From NCBI GenBank assembly GCA_910583605.1, contig CAJTXN010000011.1, positions 25,236 to 89,235 of the forward strand: a DNA stretch of 64,000 nucleotides. The letters are read 5' to 3'. Under the pieces are notes generated by a model. It was given only the letters and a program-made list of their open reading frames with translations, was not told the DNA's origin and searched no databases. The stretch is from an uncultured Lachnospiraceae bacterium (GTDB lineage Bacteria; Bacillota; Clostridia; Lachnospirales; Lachnospiraceae). Position numbers and translations under genes: made by a program. This document shows, piece after piece, positions 1 through 9,150 of this stretch (position 1 is its first letter; the number at the start of each line of letters is the position of its first letter).

Positions 1-720
1 ATTATCTGCAGCGGCGGTGACGGAACACTGAATGAAGTAATCAGCGGAATAATGGAATTGAAAGAACGGCCGGTATTGGGATATATTCCGGCAGGCTCCA
101 CAAATGATTTTGCCACAAGCATCCGTTTACCAAAAGATATGAAAGAAGCTGCGGGAGTGGCAGTAAAAGGAATGCCTGTTGCCGTGGATATCGGCCGGTT
201 TAATCGAAGAAACTTTGTTTATATTGCTGCATTTGGTGCGTTTACCGATGTTTCATATATGACACCTCAGGAAATGAAAAATGCTATCGGTCATCCGGCC
301 TATATTATTGAGGCAGTAATGAAACTTACCTCTTTGAGAACCTATCATATGAAAGTAAAGTATGAAAATGGTGAACTGGAAGGTGATTTTTTGTACGGAA
401 TGGTATCGAATTCAATCTCTGTCGGCGGTTTTAAAGGAATTACGGGAAAAAATGTAGTTTTGGATGACGGAATGTTTGAAGTTACACTGGTAAAGCAGCC
501 GAAGAATCCGCTGGATCTGCAGATTGTACTTGGATGTCTGCTGGGACTGGATATGAGGTCGGAAAGTATAATTTCGTTTAAATCATCTAAAATTATTTTT
601 ATGGCAGATGAAAAAGTACCCTGGGTTTTGGACGGGGAGTATGGTGGTTCTCCAAAGAATGTAAAAATTGAAAATTTAAATAAGGCTATTAGAATAATGT
701 CCGGTATTTCAAAAAAATAG
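1..720 (+). CDS. Diacylglycerol/lipid kinase family protein (5' end outside window)
   Basis: The reading frame is open from the first base of the window, so the start lies upstream. The first residues give the nucleotide-binding GGDGTLNEV motif of the diacylglycerol kinase catalytic domain, followed about 25 residues later by the GSTNDFA segment that completes that lobe. The remaining ~170 residues are the beta-rich C-terminal domain usual for DagK/YegS-type proteins, ending with a typical LDGE-like segment (VLDGEYGG). The family phosphorylates diacylglycerol or related lipids with ATP at the membrane, recycling lipid in phospholipid synthesis; the exact substrate cannot be read from sequence. 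It ends at a TAG and is followed by a strong terminator. About 239 codons are visible. Confidence 0.88.
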   Translation: MICSGGDGTLNEVISGIMELKERPVLGYIPAGSTNDFATSIRLPKDMKEAAGVAVKGMPVAVDIGRFNRRNFVYIAAFGAFTDVSYMTPQEMKNAIGHPAYIIEAVMKLTSLRTYHMKVKYENGELEGDFLYGMVSNSISVGGFKGITGKNVVLDDGMFEVTLVKQPKNPLDLQIVLGCLLGLDMRSESIISFKSSKIIFMADEKVPWVLDGEYGGSPKNVKIENLNKAIRIMSGISKK

Positions 721-823
721 TTGTTTCAGATTGTGTTGAAAAATGCAAGATGTAATATTTTATAAACTTGTCGACTTTTTTTGACGAAATATTATATTTT
801 TTCACAAAATTTAAAAATATTCG

Positions 824-852
824 AATAGCTGGTTTACACCAGCTATTTTTTT
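824..852 (+). terminator. Rho-independent terminator overlapping the rpoD promoter
   Basis: A perfect 10-bp stem (824-833 with 838-847), 4-base loop TTAC, is followed by a run of T (846-852). It sits about 100 bases after the lipid kinase stop codon. The loop and the start of the right arm also form the -35 box of the next promoter. Confidence 0.8.
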
Positions 853-861
853 GTGTATAAT
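833..861 (+). promoter_or_regulatory. Sigma-A-type promoter of rpoD
   Basis: TTTACA (833-838), 17-base spacer, TATAAT (856-861). Its position downstream of the in-frame TTG at 851 shows that translation of rpoD begins further on, at GTG 914. Confidence 0.8.
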
Positions 862-913
862 GTTGCACCGTACAAGGGATAATGTAATTAGACGACAGAA
901 AGGACCGATATTA

Positions 914-2065
914 GTGGTTGAGGAAGAATTCTTAGGCAATTTGTTCAGATTAGTAGAAAAAGGTAAGAGTAAAAATAACGCAATTGAGTTTTCGGAAATT
1001 GATGGATTTTGTAAAGAAGCAAAGCTGACAGGAGATCAGATGGATCTTGTGTATCAATATCTGGAAGATAATAAAATTGATGTGATTCAGACAAGTGAAG
1101 AACCGGAACTGGCATTTATAAATGATACGGATTTACTGGTTGATGATTCTTTATTATTGGAGCCGACGGATGATGAACTGGAAGAAGAGGAAGAAAATAT
1201 TGACTTGGATGCCATAGATTTATTGGACGGCGTAGGAACGGAAGATCCGGTCAGAATGTATTTAAAGGAAATCGGTACGGTTCCTCTTCTTACGGCAGAG
1301 GAGGAACTGCGTCTTGCGAAGAGAAAAGCAGAAGGAGACCAGAAGGCAAAGGATCGTCTGATTGAGGCGAATCTGCGTCTTGTTGTCAGTATTGCCAAAA
1401 GATATACCGGCAGAGGAATGAGCTTTTTGGATTTGGTACAGGAAGGAAATCTGGGCCTGATAAAAGGTGTGGAAAAATTTAATTATGACAAGGGATTCAA
1501 GCTGAGTACATATGCTACTTGGTGGATTCGACAGTCGGTTACAAGAGCTCTTGCAGATCAGGCAAGAACGATTCGTGTGCCGGTCCATATGGTAGAAACC
1601 ATTAACAGAATGTCTAAGATGCAGAGAAAATTAACACTGGAACTGGGATATGAGCCTTCTCCGGCAGAACTGGCGGCAGCGCTGGATATGACGGAAAGCA
1701 AAGTACTTGAGATCATGCAGATTGCAAGGGAACCGGCTTCTCTGGAAACTCCAATCGGTGAAGAAGATGATTCTAATCTTGGAGATTTTGTTGCGGATAA
1801 TAATACCGTTACTCCAGAGGCAAATGTGGAAGCAGTGATGCTGAGGGAACATATTGATTTACTGCTTCAGGATTTAAAAGACAGAGAGCGTCAGGTAATT
1901 GTCCTGCGCTTTGGTTTGGAGGACGGACATCCGAGGACGCTGGAGGAAGTCGGAAGAGAATTCAATGTAACCAGGGAAAGAATTCGGCAGATAGAGGCAA
2001 AGGCATTGCGGAAATTAAGAAATCCGGTTCGGAGTAAGAAGATTAAGGACTTTTTGTCAAATTAA
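914..2065 (+). CDS. rpoD: RNA polymerase primary sigma factor (sigma-A/RpoD)
   Basis: The housekeeping sigma factor directs RNA polymerase to -35/-10 promoters. The 383-residue product has a short region 1.1, an acidic linker near residues 75-105, region 1.2 (EDPVRMYLKEIG), region 2 with the -10-recognising helix (KFNYDKGFKLSTYATWWIR), region 3 and region 4 with the -35-binding helix-turn-helix (TLEEVGREFNVTRERIRQIE). The length is typical for the short RpoD of Firmicutes. An upstream in-frame TTG at 851 is unusable because it lies inside the promoter; GTG 914 has AGAAAGGA 9 bases ahead. In many Firmicutes rpoD follows dnaG; here it stands alone behind its own promoter, after a lipid kinase gene. 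Confidence 0.96.
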   Translation: MVEEEFLGNLFRLVEKGKSKNNAIEFSEIDGFCKEAKLTGDQMDLVYQYLEDNKIDVIQTSEEPELAFINDTDLLVDDSLLLEPTDDELEEEEENIDLDAIDLLDGVGTEDPVRMYLKEIGTVPLLTAEEELRLAKRKAEGDQKAKDRLIEANLRLVVSIAKRYTGRGMSFLDLVQEGNLGLIKGVEKFNYDKGFKLSTYATWWIRQSVTRALADQARTIRVPVHMVETINRMSKMQRKLTLELGYEPSPAELAAALDMTESKVLEIMQIAREPASLETPIGEEDDSNLGDFVADNNTVTPEANVEAVMLREHIDLLLQDLKDRERQVIVLRFGLEDGHPRTLEEVGREFNVTRERIRQIEAKALRKLRNPVRSKKIKDFLSN

Positions 2066-2087
2066 AATTGTAATTTATATGGGTGGC

Positions 2088-2160
2088 TAGCCGGACGCTA
2101 CCGACGTAAATTCGGTAGAAACCAGCAGAGGCGGAAGCCTTCCGCCTCTGCGTCCGGCTA
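2088..2160 (+). other. Branched structured element (three-way junction), unassigned
   Basis: An outer 9-bp stem (2088-2096 with 2152-2160) encloses two perfect hairpins: 2099-2104 with 2112-2117 (7-base loop) and 2125-2136 with 2140-2151 (12 bp, GCC loop). It is much more GC-rich than its surroundings and has no T-tract after it, so it is not an ordinary terminator. It lies between rpoD and the gltB promoter. It could be a structured RNA at the rpoD 3' end, an RNA-processing site, or an interspersed repeat; I see no second copy in this window. Confidence 0.7.
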
Positions 2161-2243
2161 ACCAAATTATTAAAGTTGTATAGACAATTTTTGAAATTGA
2201 ACTAAAATACAAAAAAGTCAGACAATTTTCGGAAAATTTATTA

Positions 2244-2272
2244 TTTACAATTCTAAAAAGTTGTAGTATATT
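2244..2272 (+). promoter_or_regulatory. Probable promoter of gltB
   Basis: TTTACA (2244-2249), 17-base spacer, TATATT (2267-2272), about 70 bases upstream of the gltB start. Confidence 0.6.
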
Positions 2273-2339
2273 ATCCTACAGAAGATTAAGGCTCATACAA
2301 ATGAACTTAACCAAAAAATTGAATAAGGAAGGGATGCAC

Positions 2340-5300
2340 ATGAACCAGAACGAATTATTTGTTCGTGCTGCTGAACAGGGAATGTATAGCCCAAGATTTG
2401 AGCACGATAACTGCGGTATAGGTGCTGTCGTCAATATCAAAGGAAAAAGGACGCATGAAACCGTTGAAAATGCATTAAAAATAGTTGAAAATCTAGAACA
2501 CAGAGCAGGCAAAGATGCCGAGGGAAAGACCGGAGACGGTGTAGGAATCCTATTACAGATTTCACACAAGTTCTTTAAGAAAGCGGTCAGGTCCCTCGGT
2601 ATTTTTTTGGGTTCGGAGAGGGAATACGGAATCGGTATGTTCTTCTTCCCGCAGGATGAACTGAAACGCAACCAGGCAAAAAAGATGTTTGAGATTATTG
2701 TGGAAAAAGAAGGTCTGGAATTTTTAGGCTGGAGAGAAGTACCAACAGTACCGGATGTTCTGGGAGCCAAAGCGGTGGAATGTATGCCTTGTATTATGCA
2801 GGGGTTTGTTAAGAAACCGGAGGATGTGAAAAAAGGTCTGGATTTTGACAGAAAACTGTATGTGGCAAGACGGGTATTTGAACAGAGCAATGATAATACA
2901 TATGTAGTATCACTGTCCAGCCGTACCATTGTATATAAAGGTATGTTTCTGGTCGGACAGCTCCGGTTGTTCTTTCAGGATCTGCAGGATGCCGATTATG
3001 AATCTGCTATTGCCATGGTACATTCCAGATTCAGTACCAATACCAATCCTAGCTGGCAGCGTGCCCATCCCAACCGTTTAATGGTTCATAACGGTGAGAT
3101 TAACACGATTCGCGGAAATGCAGACAATATGCTGGCCAGAGAAGAAACAATGGCTTCCGAATATCTGAAAGGCGAAATGCACAAAGTAATGCCGGTGGTA
3201 AATCAGGAAGGTTCCGACTCGGCTATGCTGGACAATACACTGGAATTTCTGGTTATGAGCGGAATGGAACTGCCGCTGGCAGTAATGATTACCATTCCGG
3301 AACCTTGGGATAACAATTATACCATCAGTCAGGCCAGAAGAGACTTTTACCAGTATTATGCCACCATGATGGAGCCATGGGACGGCCCGGCTTCCATTTT
3401 ATTCTCTGACGGTGATATCATGGGTGCGGTTCTGGACAGAAACGGGCTTCGTCCGTCAAGGTATTATATTACGGATGATGATACACTGGTATTATCATCG
3501 GAAGTAGGTGTTCTGGATATTGAACCTACCAGAATTACTGCCAAGGAACGGCTTCGTCCGGGTAAAATGCTTTTGGTGGATACGGTAAAGGGAAGACTTA
3601 TCGATGATGATGAATTAAAAGAGAGATATGCTTCCAGACAGCCTTACGGGGAATGGCTGGACAGCAATCTGGTAAAACTGAAAGATTTAAAGATACCGAA
3701 TAAGAAAGTAGAAGAATATTCCACGGAAGACAGAAAGCGTCTGCAGAAAGCCTTTGGATATACCTTCGAAGAACTGAAAACCTCCATACTTCCAATGGCG
3801 AAAAACGGTTCGGAGCCTATATCTGCCATGGGAAGTGATAAACCAATACCGGTTCTTTCCAATGAACCGCAGCCGTTATTTAATTATTTTAAACAATTGT
3901 TTGCACAGGTAACCAATCCGCCGATTGATGCCATCCGGGAGGAAATAGTGACATCCACAACGGTATACATCGGGGAAGACGGAAACATTCTGGAAGAAAA
4001 GCCGGAAAACTGCCAGGTACTAAAAGTTTCTAATCCGATTCTGACCAGCACGGATATGCTGAAAATTAAAAATATGAATGTGCCGGGATTCCGGGTGGAA
4101 GTCATACCGATTCTTTATTATAAGAATACGTCTCTGGAAAAGGCTATTGAACATCTTTTTGTGGAAGCAGACAGAGCACACAGGGACGGTGCCAATATTT
4201 TGATTCTGTCCGACCGGGGCGTGGATGAGAACCATGTGGCTATTCCTTCCCTGCTGGCGGTTTCCGCACTGCATCAGCATTTGGTTGTTACAAAGAAAAG
4301 AACCAGTCTGGCCATTATTCTGGAAAGCGGGGAGCCGAGAGAAGTTCATCATTTCGCAACTCTGCTGGGTTATGGTGCATGCGCGATTAATCCTTATCTG
4401 GCACAGGAATCCATTAAACAGTTGATTGACCTGGATATGTTAGACAAAGATTATTATGCGGCGGTGAATGACTATAATGATGCAATTCTTCACGGAATCG
4501 TTAAGATTGCTTCTAAAATGGGAATTTCAACGATTCAGTCGTATCAGGGTTCCCAGATATTTGAAGCGCTGGGTATCAGTGAAGACGTGATCAACAGGTA
4601 TTTTACGAATACGGTCAGCAGAATCGGCGGTATTACATTAAAAGATATAGAAATAAGAGTGGATTTCCTGCATTCTAAAGCATTTGACCCGCTGGGACTG
4701 GGAGTGGATTTAACCTTGGACAGTAATGGCAGTCATAAATTCAGAAGCGGAAAGGAAGAACATCTGTATAATCCTCAGACGATACATTTGTTACAACAAT
4801 CCACATGGACCGGAAATTATGATTTGTTTAAGCAGTATACCCGTCATATTGATGAGGAAATGAATGCAGTCCATATTCGCGGTCTTATTGATTTTAATTA
4901 TCCGGCTCAGGGAATTCCAATAGAAGAAGTAGAAAGTGTAGACAGTATTGTAAAGCGGTTTAAAACCGGTGCCATGTCCTATGGTTCCATTTCCCAGGAG
5001 GCCCATGAAACAATGGCGATTGCCATGAATATGATTCACGGAAAATCCAACAGCGGGGAAGGCGGTGAAAGCCTTGACCGTCTGGTGACTGGTAAAGACG
5101 GATTGAACCGTTGTTCGGCGATTAAGCAGGTAGCATCAGGAAGATTCGGCGTTACTTCCAGATATCTGGTGAGTGCAAAAGAAATACAGATTAAAATGGC
5201 GCAGGGAGCAAAACCTGGAGAAGGCGGGCATCTTCCGGGGCAGAAGGTGTATCCGTGGATTGCAAAAACCAGACATTCTACTCCGGGTGTCAGTCTGATA

Positions 5301-6890
5301 TCACCGCCGCCGCATCACGACATTTATTCCATTGAAGATCTGGCGCAGCTTATCTATGACTGTAAAAATGCCAACCGGGATGCCAGAATTTCCGTTAAAC
5401 TGGTATCGGAAGCCGGTGTGGGTACCGTTGCTGCCGGTGTTGCCAAGGCAGGGGCACAGGTAATTCTGATTTCCGGATATGACGGCGGTACCGGTGCAGC
5501 ACCGAGAAACTCTATATATAATGCAGGCCTTCCATGGGAATTAGGTCTGGCAGAAGCACATCAGACATTGATTCTGAATGGACTGAGAAATAAAGTCATT
5601 GTGGAAACCGATGGAAAGCTGATGAGCGGACGTGATGTTGCCATAGCAGCCATGCTGGGAGCGGAAGAATTTGGCTTTGCCACGGCGCCGCTTGTAACAA
5701 TGGGCTGTGTCATGATGCGTGTCTGCAATCTGGATACCTGTCCGGTGGGTGTGGCTACACAGAATCCGGAACTTCGAAAGAGGTTTAAAGGAAAACCGGA
5801 ATACGTTGTAAACTTTATGAAGTTTATTGCTCAGGAATTAAGAGAATACATGGCAAAATTAGGAATAAAAACCGTGGATGAACTGGTGGGAAGAAGTGAC
5901 CTTCTGATACCGAAGAGCGGAGTTGCGGACGGCAATGCCGGTAAAGTGGATTTATCCAGAATCTTAAGCGGTGATGTTACCTGGGAGCCGATGAAATATT
6001 ATGAAAAGAATGAATATGATTTCCAACTGGAAAAAACACTGGATGAGAAGATTCTGCTTAAGAAGCTGAAGAGCGCTCTGGAAAAGAAACAGAAACGCAG
6101 TATTGAAGTGGATGTCAGCAATACGGATCGTTCTTTCGGCACGATATTCGGCTCTGAAATAACGAAAATGTATCATGATACTTTGGAAGAGGATACATTT
6201 ACCGTTAAATGTAAAGGGGCAGGCGGTCAGAGCTTCGGTGCGTTCATACCGAAAGGGCTTACGCTGGAACTTACCGGTGACAGCAATGATTATTTTGGAA
6301 AAGGGTTGTCTGGTGGAAAGCTGATCGTATATCCGCCAAAGGGAATTTCGTATAAACAGGATGAAAATATCATTATCGGTAATGTGGCATTGTACGGAGC
6401 CACCAGTGGCAAGGCATATATTAACGGTGTGGCAGGAGAGCGGTTCTGTGTCCGTAATTCAGGTGCGACAGCAGTGGTAGAAGGTGTGGGCGACCACGGC
6501 TGTGAGTATATGACTGGCGGCCGGGTGGTGATTCTCGGCAGAACCGGAAAGAATTTTGCAGCCGGCATGAGCGGTGGTGTGGCATATGTTTTGGATGAAG
6601 ACAGGAATTTATATACCAAGCTGAATAAAGAACTGGTGTCTTCCGGTGAGGTTACTTCAAAATATGATGTTATGGAACTGAAGCAGATGATTACCGAGCA
6701 TGTGGCTTATACCAATTCGGAAAAAGGAAAGATGATATTGGATAACTTTGGCGAATATCTTCCGAAATTTAAAAAGATTATCCCACATGATTATAATAAG
6801 ATGCTGATGACCATTGTTCAGATGGAAGAAAAAGGGTTAAGCAGTGAGCAGGCCCAGATTGAAGCATTTTATGCAATGAACAGGAGCTGA
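2340..6890 (+). CDS. gltB: Glutamate synthase, large subunit
   Basis: Transfers the amide nitrogen of glutamine to 2-oxoglutarate, giving two glutamates; works with GltD. The 1516-residue protein has the class II glutamine amidotransferase domain first, with Cys25 (HDNCGIGAV), which in this family becomes the N-terminal nucleophile after a propeptide is cut; then the central domain, the FMN/synthase domain, and the GXGXG beta-helix domain at the C-terminus. The [3Fe-4S] cysteines are visible in CVMMRVCNLDTC. The chosen ATG has AAGGAAGGG about 6 bases upstream; an in-frame ATG at 2301 has no such site. gltD follows after 33 bases, forming an operon for ammonia assimilation. Confidence 0.96.
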   Translation: MNQNELFVRAAEQGMYSPRFEHDNCGIGAVVNIKGKRTHETVENALKIVENLEHRAGKDAEGKTGDGVGILLQISHKFFKKAVRSLGIFLGSEREYGIGMFFFPQDELKRNQAKKMFEIIVEKEGLEFLGWREVPTVPDVLGAKAVECMPCIMQGFVKKPEDVKKGLDFDRKLYVARRVFEQSNDNTYVVSLSSRTIVYKGMFLVGQLRLFFQDLQDADYESAIAMVHSRFSTNTNPSWQRAHPNRLMVHNGEINTIRGNADNMLAREETMASEYLKGEMHKVMPVVNQEGSDSAMLDNTLEFLVMSGMELPLAVMITIPEPWDNNYTISQARRDFYQYYATMMEPWDGPASILFSDGDIMGAVLDRNGLRPSRYYITDDDTLVLSSEVGVLDIEPTRITAKERLRPGKMLLVDTVKGRLIDDDELKERYASRQPYGEWLDSNLVKLKDLKIPNKKVEEYSTEDRKRLQKAFGYTFEELKTSILPMAKNGSEPISAMGSDKPIPVLSNEPQPLFNYFKQLFAQVTNPPIDAIREEIVTSTTVYIGEDGNILEEKPENCQVLKVSNPILTSTDMLKIKNMNVPGFRVEVIPILYYKNTSLEKAIEHLFVEADRAHRDGANILILSDRGVDENHVAIPSLLAVSALHQHLVVTKKRTSLAIILESGEPREVHHFATLLGYGACAINPYLAQESIKQLIDLDMLDKDYYAAVNDYNDAILHGIVKIASKMGISTIQSYQGSQIFEALGISEDVINRYFTNTVSRIGGITLKDIEIRVDFLHSKAFDPLGLGVDLTLDSNGSHKFRSGKEEHLYNPQTIHLLQQSTWTGNYDLFKQYTRHIDEEMNAVHIRGLIDFNYPAQGIPIEEVESVDSIVKRFKTGAMSYGSISQEAHETMAIAMNMIHGKSNSGEGGESLDRLVTGKDGLNRCSAIKQVASGRFGVTSRYLVSAKEIQIKMAQGAKPGEGGHLPGQKVYPWIAKTRHSTPGVSLISPPPHHDIYSIEDLAQLIYDCKNANRDARISVKLVSEAGVGTVAAGVAKAGAQVILISGYDGGTGAAPRNSIYNAGLPWELGLAEAHQTLILNGLRNKVIVETDGKLMSGRDVAIAAMLGAEEFGFATAPLVTMGCVMMRVCNLDTCPVGVATQNPELRKRFKGKPEYVVNFMKFIAQELREYMAKLGIKTVDELVGRSDLLIPKSGVADGNAGKVDLSRILSGDVTWEPMKYYEKNEYDFQLEKTLDEKILLKKLKSALEKKQKRSIEVDVSNTDRSFGTIFGSEITKMYHDTLEEDTFTVKCKGAGGQSFGAFIPKGLTLELTGDSNDYFGKGLSGGKLIVYPPKGISYKQDENIIIGNVALYGATSGKAYINGVAGERFCVRNSGATAVVEGVGDHGCEYMTGGRVVILGRTGKNFAAGMSGGVAYVLDEDRNLYTKLNKELVSSGEVTSKYDVMELKQMITEHVAYTNSEKGKMILDNFGEYLPKFKKIIPHDYNKMLMTIVQMEEKGLSSEQAQIEAFYAMNRS

Positions 6891-6923
6891 GCGGCACGCA
6901 TCTGCGTAGAAAGGAGTTAAGGA

Positions 6924-8408
6924 ATGGGCAAACCAACCGGTTTTTTAGATTATGAGCGGGAGAACAGTAAAGCTGTTTCTCCGAAAGAAAGAATAAAAAA
7001 TTTTAATGAATTTCATACCCCGCTGTCAAAGGAAAAACAGCAGCTGCAGGGTGCAAGATGTATGGACTGTGGCGTTCCGTTCTGCCAGTCCGGTATGATG
7101 ATCGGCGGAATGGCTTCCGGCTGTCCGTTAAACAATCTGGTTCCGGAATGGAACGAATTGTTATATACCGGAAACTGGGAGCAGGCATATAACCGTCTGC
7201 ATAAGACAAATAATTTTCCGGAGTTTACGGGGAGGGTATGTCCCGCGCTTTGTGAAAATGCATGTACCTGCAACCTCAATGACGAGCCGGTGGCTTCCAA
7301 ACAGAATGAGCTGGCAATTGTTGAAAACGCTTATGAAGAAGGATATGCGGTAGCAAAGATTCCAAAGGTCAGAACCGGTAAAAAGATTGCAATTATCGGT
7401 TCCGGTCCTTCCGGACTGGCGGCAGCGGACCAGTTAAACCAGAGAGGGCATAATGTCACCGTATTTGAGCGTTCCGACCGGCCGGGGGGCCTTCTGATGT
7501 ATGGTATTCCAAACATGAAGCTGGAAAAACAGTATGTGGAACGGAAAATCAGCATTATGAAAGAGGAAGGTGTGGAATTTGTTACAGGCACCGATGTGGG
7601 AAAAGATATTAAGGCGGATAAGATATTAAAGGATTATGACAGGGTGATTCTGGCCTGTGGTGCCTCAAATCCGAGAGATATAAAAGCGCCGGGAAGGGAA
7701 GCAAAGGGAATTTATTTTGCGGTGGATTTTCTGAAAGCCACTACAAAGAGTCTTCTGGATACCGGACTTCAGGAAGGAACATATATTTCAACAAAAGGCA
7801 AGAAAGTGGTAGTAATCGGAGGCGGGGATACCGGTAATGACTGCGTGGGAACATCCATCCGTCTGGGGGCAGCCAGCGTACTGCAGCTGGAAATGATGCC
7901 AAAGGCTCCGGACTGCCGGGCTGCCAATAATCCGTGGCCGGAGTGGCCAAAGGTCTGTAAAACGGATTACGGACAGGAGGAATCCATTGCGGTATTCGGC
8001 AAAGATCCGAGAGAGTATTGTACCACGGTAAAAGAATTTATTGCCGATAAAAACGGAAATCTCTGCAGATTAAAACTGGTGAAGCTGGAAAGCAGAAAAG
8101 ACCAGACCAGCGGCAGATTTATGATGACGGAAATCGAAGGCAGCGAATATGAAGTGGAAGCCGATATTGTGTTAATCGCTGCAGGTTTCCTTGGAAGTGA
8201 AAATTATGTGACTAAAGCCTTTGGTGTGGAAGTGAATGAGCGAACTAACATAAAGACCGGGAACGGCCGGTACAGAACCAGTGTGAAGCACGTATTTACG
8301 GCAGGGGATATGCACCGGGGACAGTCTCTGGTCGTATGGGCCATCCGGGAAGGACGGGATGCAGCCCGTGAAGTGGACCTGAGCCTGATGGGATATACCA
8401 ACTTGTAA
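6924..8408 (+). CDS. gltD: Glutamate synthase, small (NADPH) subunit
   Basis: Supplies electrons from NAD(P)H to GltB. The 494-residue product has the N-terminal cysteine-rich segment for two [4Fe-4S] clusters (CMDCGVPFC, then CPALCENACTC), a first Rossmann motif for FAD (IIGSGPSGLAAA, about residue 155) and a second for NADPH (VVIGGGDTGND, about residue 295). The ATG has AGAAAGGAG upstream. It directly follows gltB and is the last gene of this operon, since a TATAAT box begins 17 bases after its stop. Confidence 0.96.
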   Translation: MGKPTGFLDYERENSKAVSPKERIKNFNEFHTPLSKEKQQLQGARCMDCGVPFCQSGMMIGGMASGCPLNNLVPEWNELLYTGNWEQAYNRLHKTNNFPEFTGRVCPALCENACTCNLNDEPVASKQNELAIVENAYEEGYAVAKIPKVRTGKKIAIIGSGPSGLAAADQLNQRGHNVTVFERSDRPGGLLMYGIPNMKLEKQYVERKISIMKEEGVEFVTGTDVGKDIKADKILKDYDRVILACGASNPRDIKAPGREAKGIYFAVDFLKATTKSLLDTGLQEGTYISTKGKKVVVIGGGDTGNDCVGTSIRLGAASVLQLEMMPKAPDCRAANNPWPEWPKVCKTDYGQEESIAVFGKDPREYCTTVKEFIADKNGNLCRLKLVKLESRKDQTSGRFMMTEIEGSEYEVEADIVLIAAGFLGSENYVTKAFGVEVNERTNIKTGNGRYRTSVKHVFTAGDMHRGQSLVVWAIREGRDAAREVDLSLMGYTNL

Positions 8409-8430
8409 TTTTAAAGAATTATGATATAAT
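8403..8430 (+). promoter_or_regulatory. Probable promoter of lepB
   Basis: A perfect TATAAT at 8425-8430 with a weak -35 TTGTAA (8403-8408, 16-base spacer) that overlaps the gltD stop codon. Confidence 0.5.
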
Positions 8431-8483
8431 ACATGTGTAACAATTTTCCCTTAAACAGAGAAGGGTTGCGAGGTGAATGCGGC

Positions 8484-9131
8484 ATGTATAACAATCTTGA
8501 TGATGATATTGAGATTATCTACTGGGGGGAAGATGAAGAGGATGATATTGTCAATTCGGAAAAATTCAAAAAGCGCAGAAGACGGGGCCGGCTGCCGGAG
8601 GACTTTGATTTGCGGAAAGAAGTGCTGAATTGGCTGAAGCTGTTGGTTGTTGCTGTTATATTAGTGGTTGCAATTAATAAACTGGTAATAATTAACGCCA
8701 GAGTTCCCACCGGTTCCATGGAAACGACAATTCATGAGAAGAGTCGTATGATAGGTTCACGGCTGGCATATTTATTTTCGAAACCGGAACGGAAAGACAT
8801 TATTATTTTTCGTTATCCGGATAATCCGAAAGAAAATTATGTGAAACGGGTCATCGGTCTTCCCGGAGAGTATGTGGAGATTCGAAACGGTATTGTATAT
8901 ATCAATGATGAACCGCTGGAAGAAGACTATGTATATTATGATACGGGAATTGTTGATTTAAAAGGAGATTTTGCTAAAACACTGGTTCCGGAAGGATGTT
9001 ACTTTGTATTGGGAGATAACCGGAATAATTCCCACGATTCCAGAAGATGGGAAAATACTTTTGTCAGAGAGGAACTCATATTAGGTAAGGCAATGTTTAG
9101 TTATTACCCTAAAATTTATTGGCTGAAATAA
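8484..9131 (+). CDS. lepB: Signal peptidase I
   Basis: Membrane serine protease that removes signal peptides from secreted proteins. The 215-residue product has an acidic cytoplasmic N-terminus, one transmembrane helix (about residues 52-72), the catalytic Ser in VPTGSME, the catalytic Lys in YVKRVIGLPGE, and the conserved GDNRNNSHDSR box. The start at 8484 has AGGTGA 7 bases upstream; a longer in-frame ATG at 8433 would begin just 3 bases after the TATAAT and is unlikely. The secreted proteins at 31410-35403 are plausible clients. Confidence 0.94.
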   Translation: MYNNLDDDIEIIYWGEDEEDDIVNSEKFKKRRRRGRLPEDFDLRKEVLNWLKLLVVAVILVVAINKLVIINARVPTGSMETTIHEKSRMIGSRLAYLFSKPERKDIIIFRYPDNPKENYVKRVIGLPGEYVEIRNGIVYINDEPLEEDYVYYDTGIVDLKGDFAKTLVPEGCYFVLGDNRNNSHDSRRWENTFVREELILGKAMFSYYPKIYWLK

Positions 9132-9150
9132 ATCTCGTTTAGAAAATTTA

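Noticed and set aside
851..913. Longer rpoD with a TTG start at 851
   Set aside because: The TTG lies between the -35 and -10 boxes of the rpoD promoter, upstream of any transcript start; GTG 914 has a proper ribosome binding site.
2088..2160. Hammerhead ribozyme in the three-way junction element
   Set aside because: GAAAC follows one hairpin, but the required CTGATGA core is missing.
2276..2929. A 217-codon frame antisense to the start of gltB
   Set aside because: No family likeness; gltB is unmistakable on the other strand.
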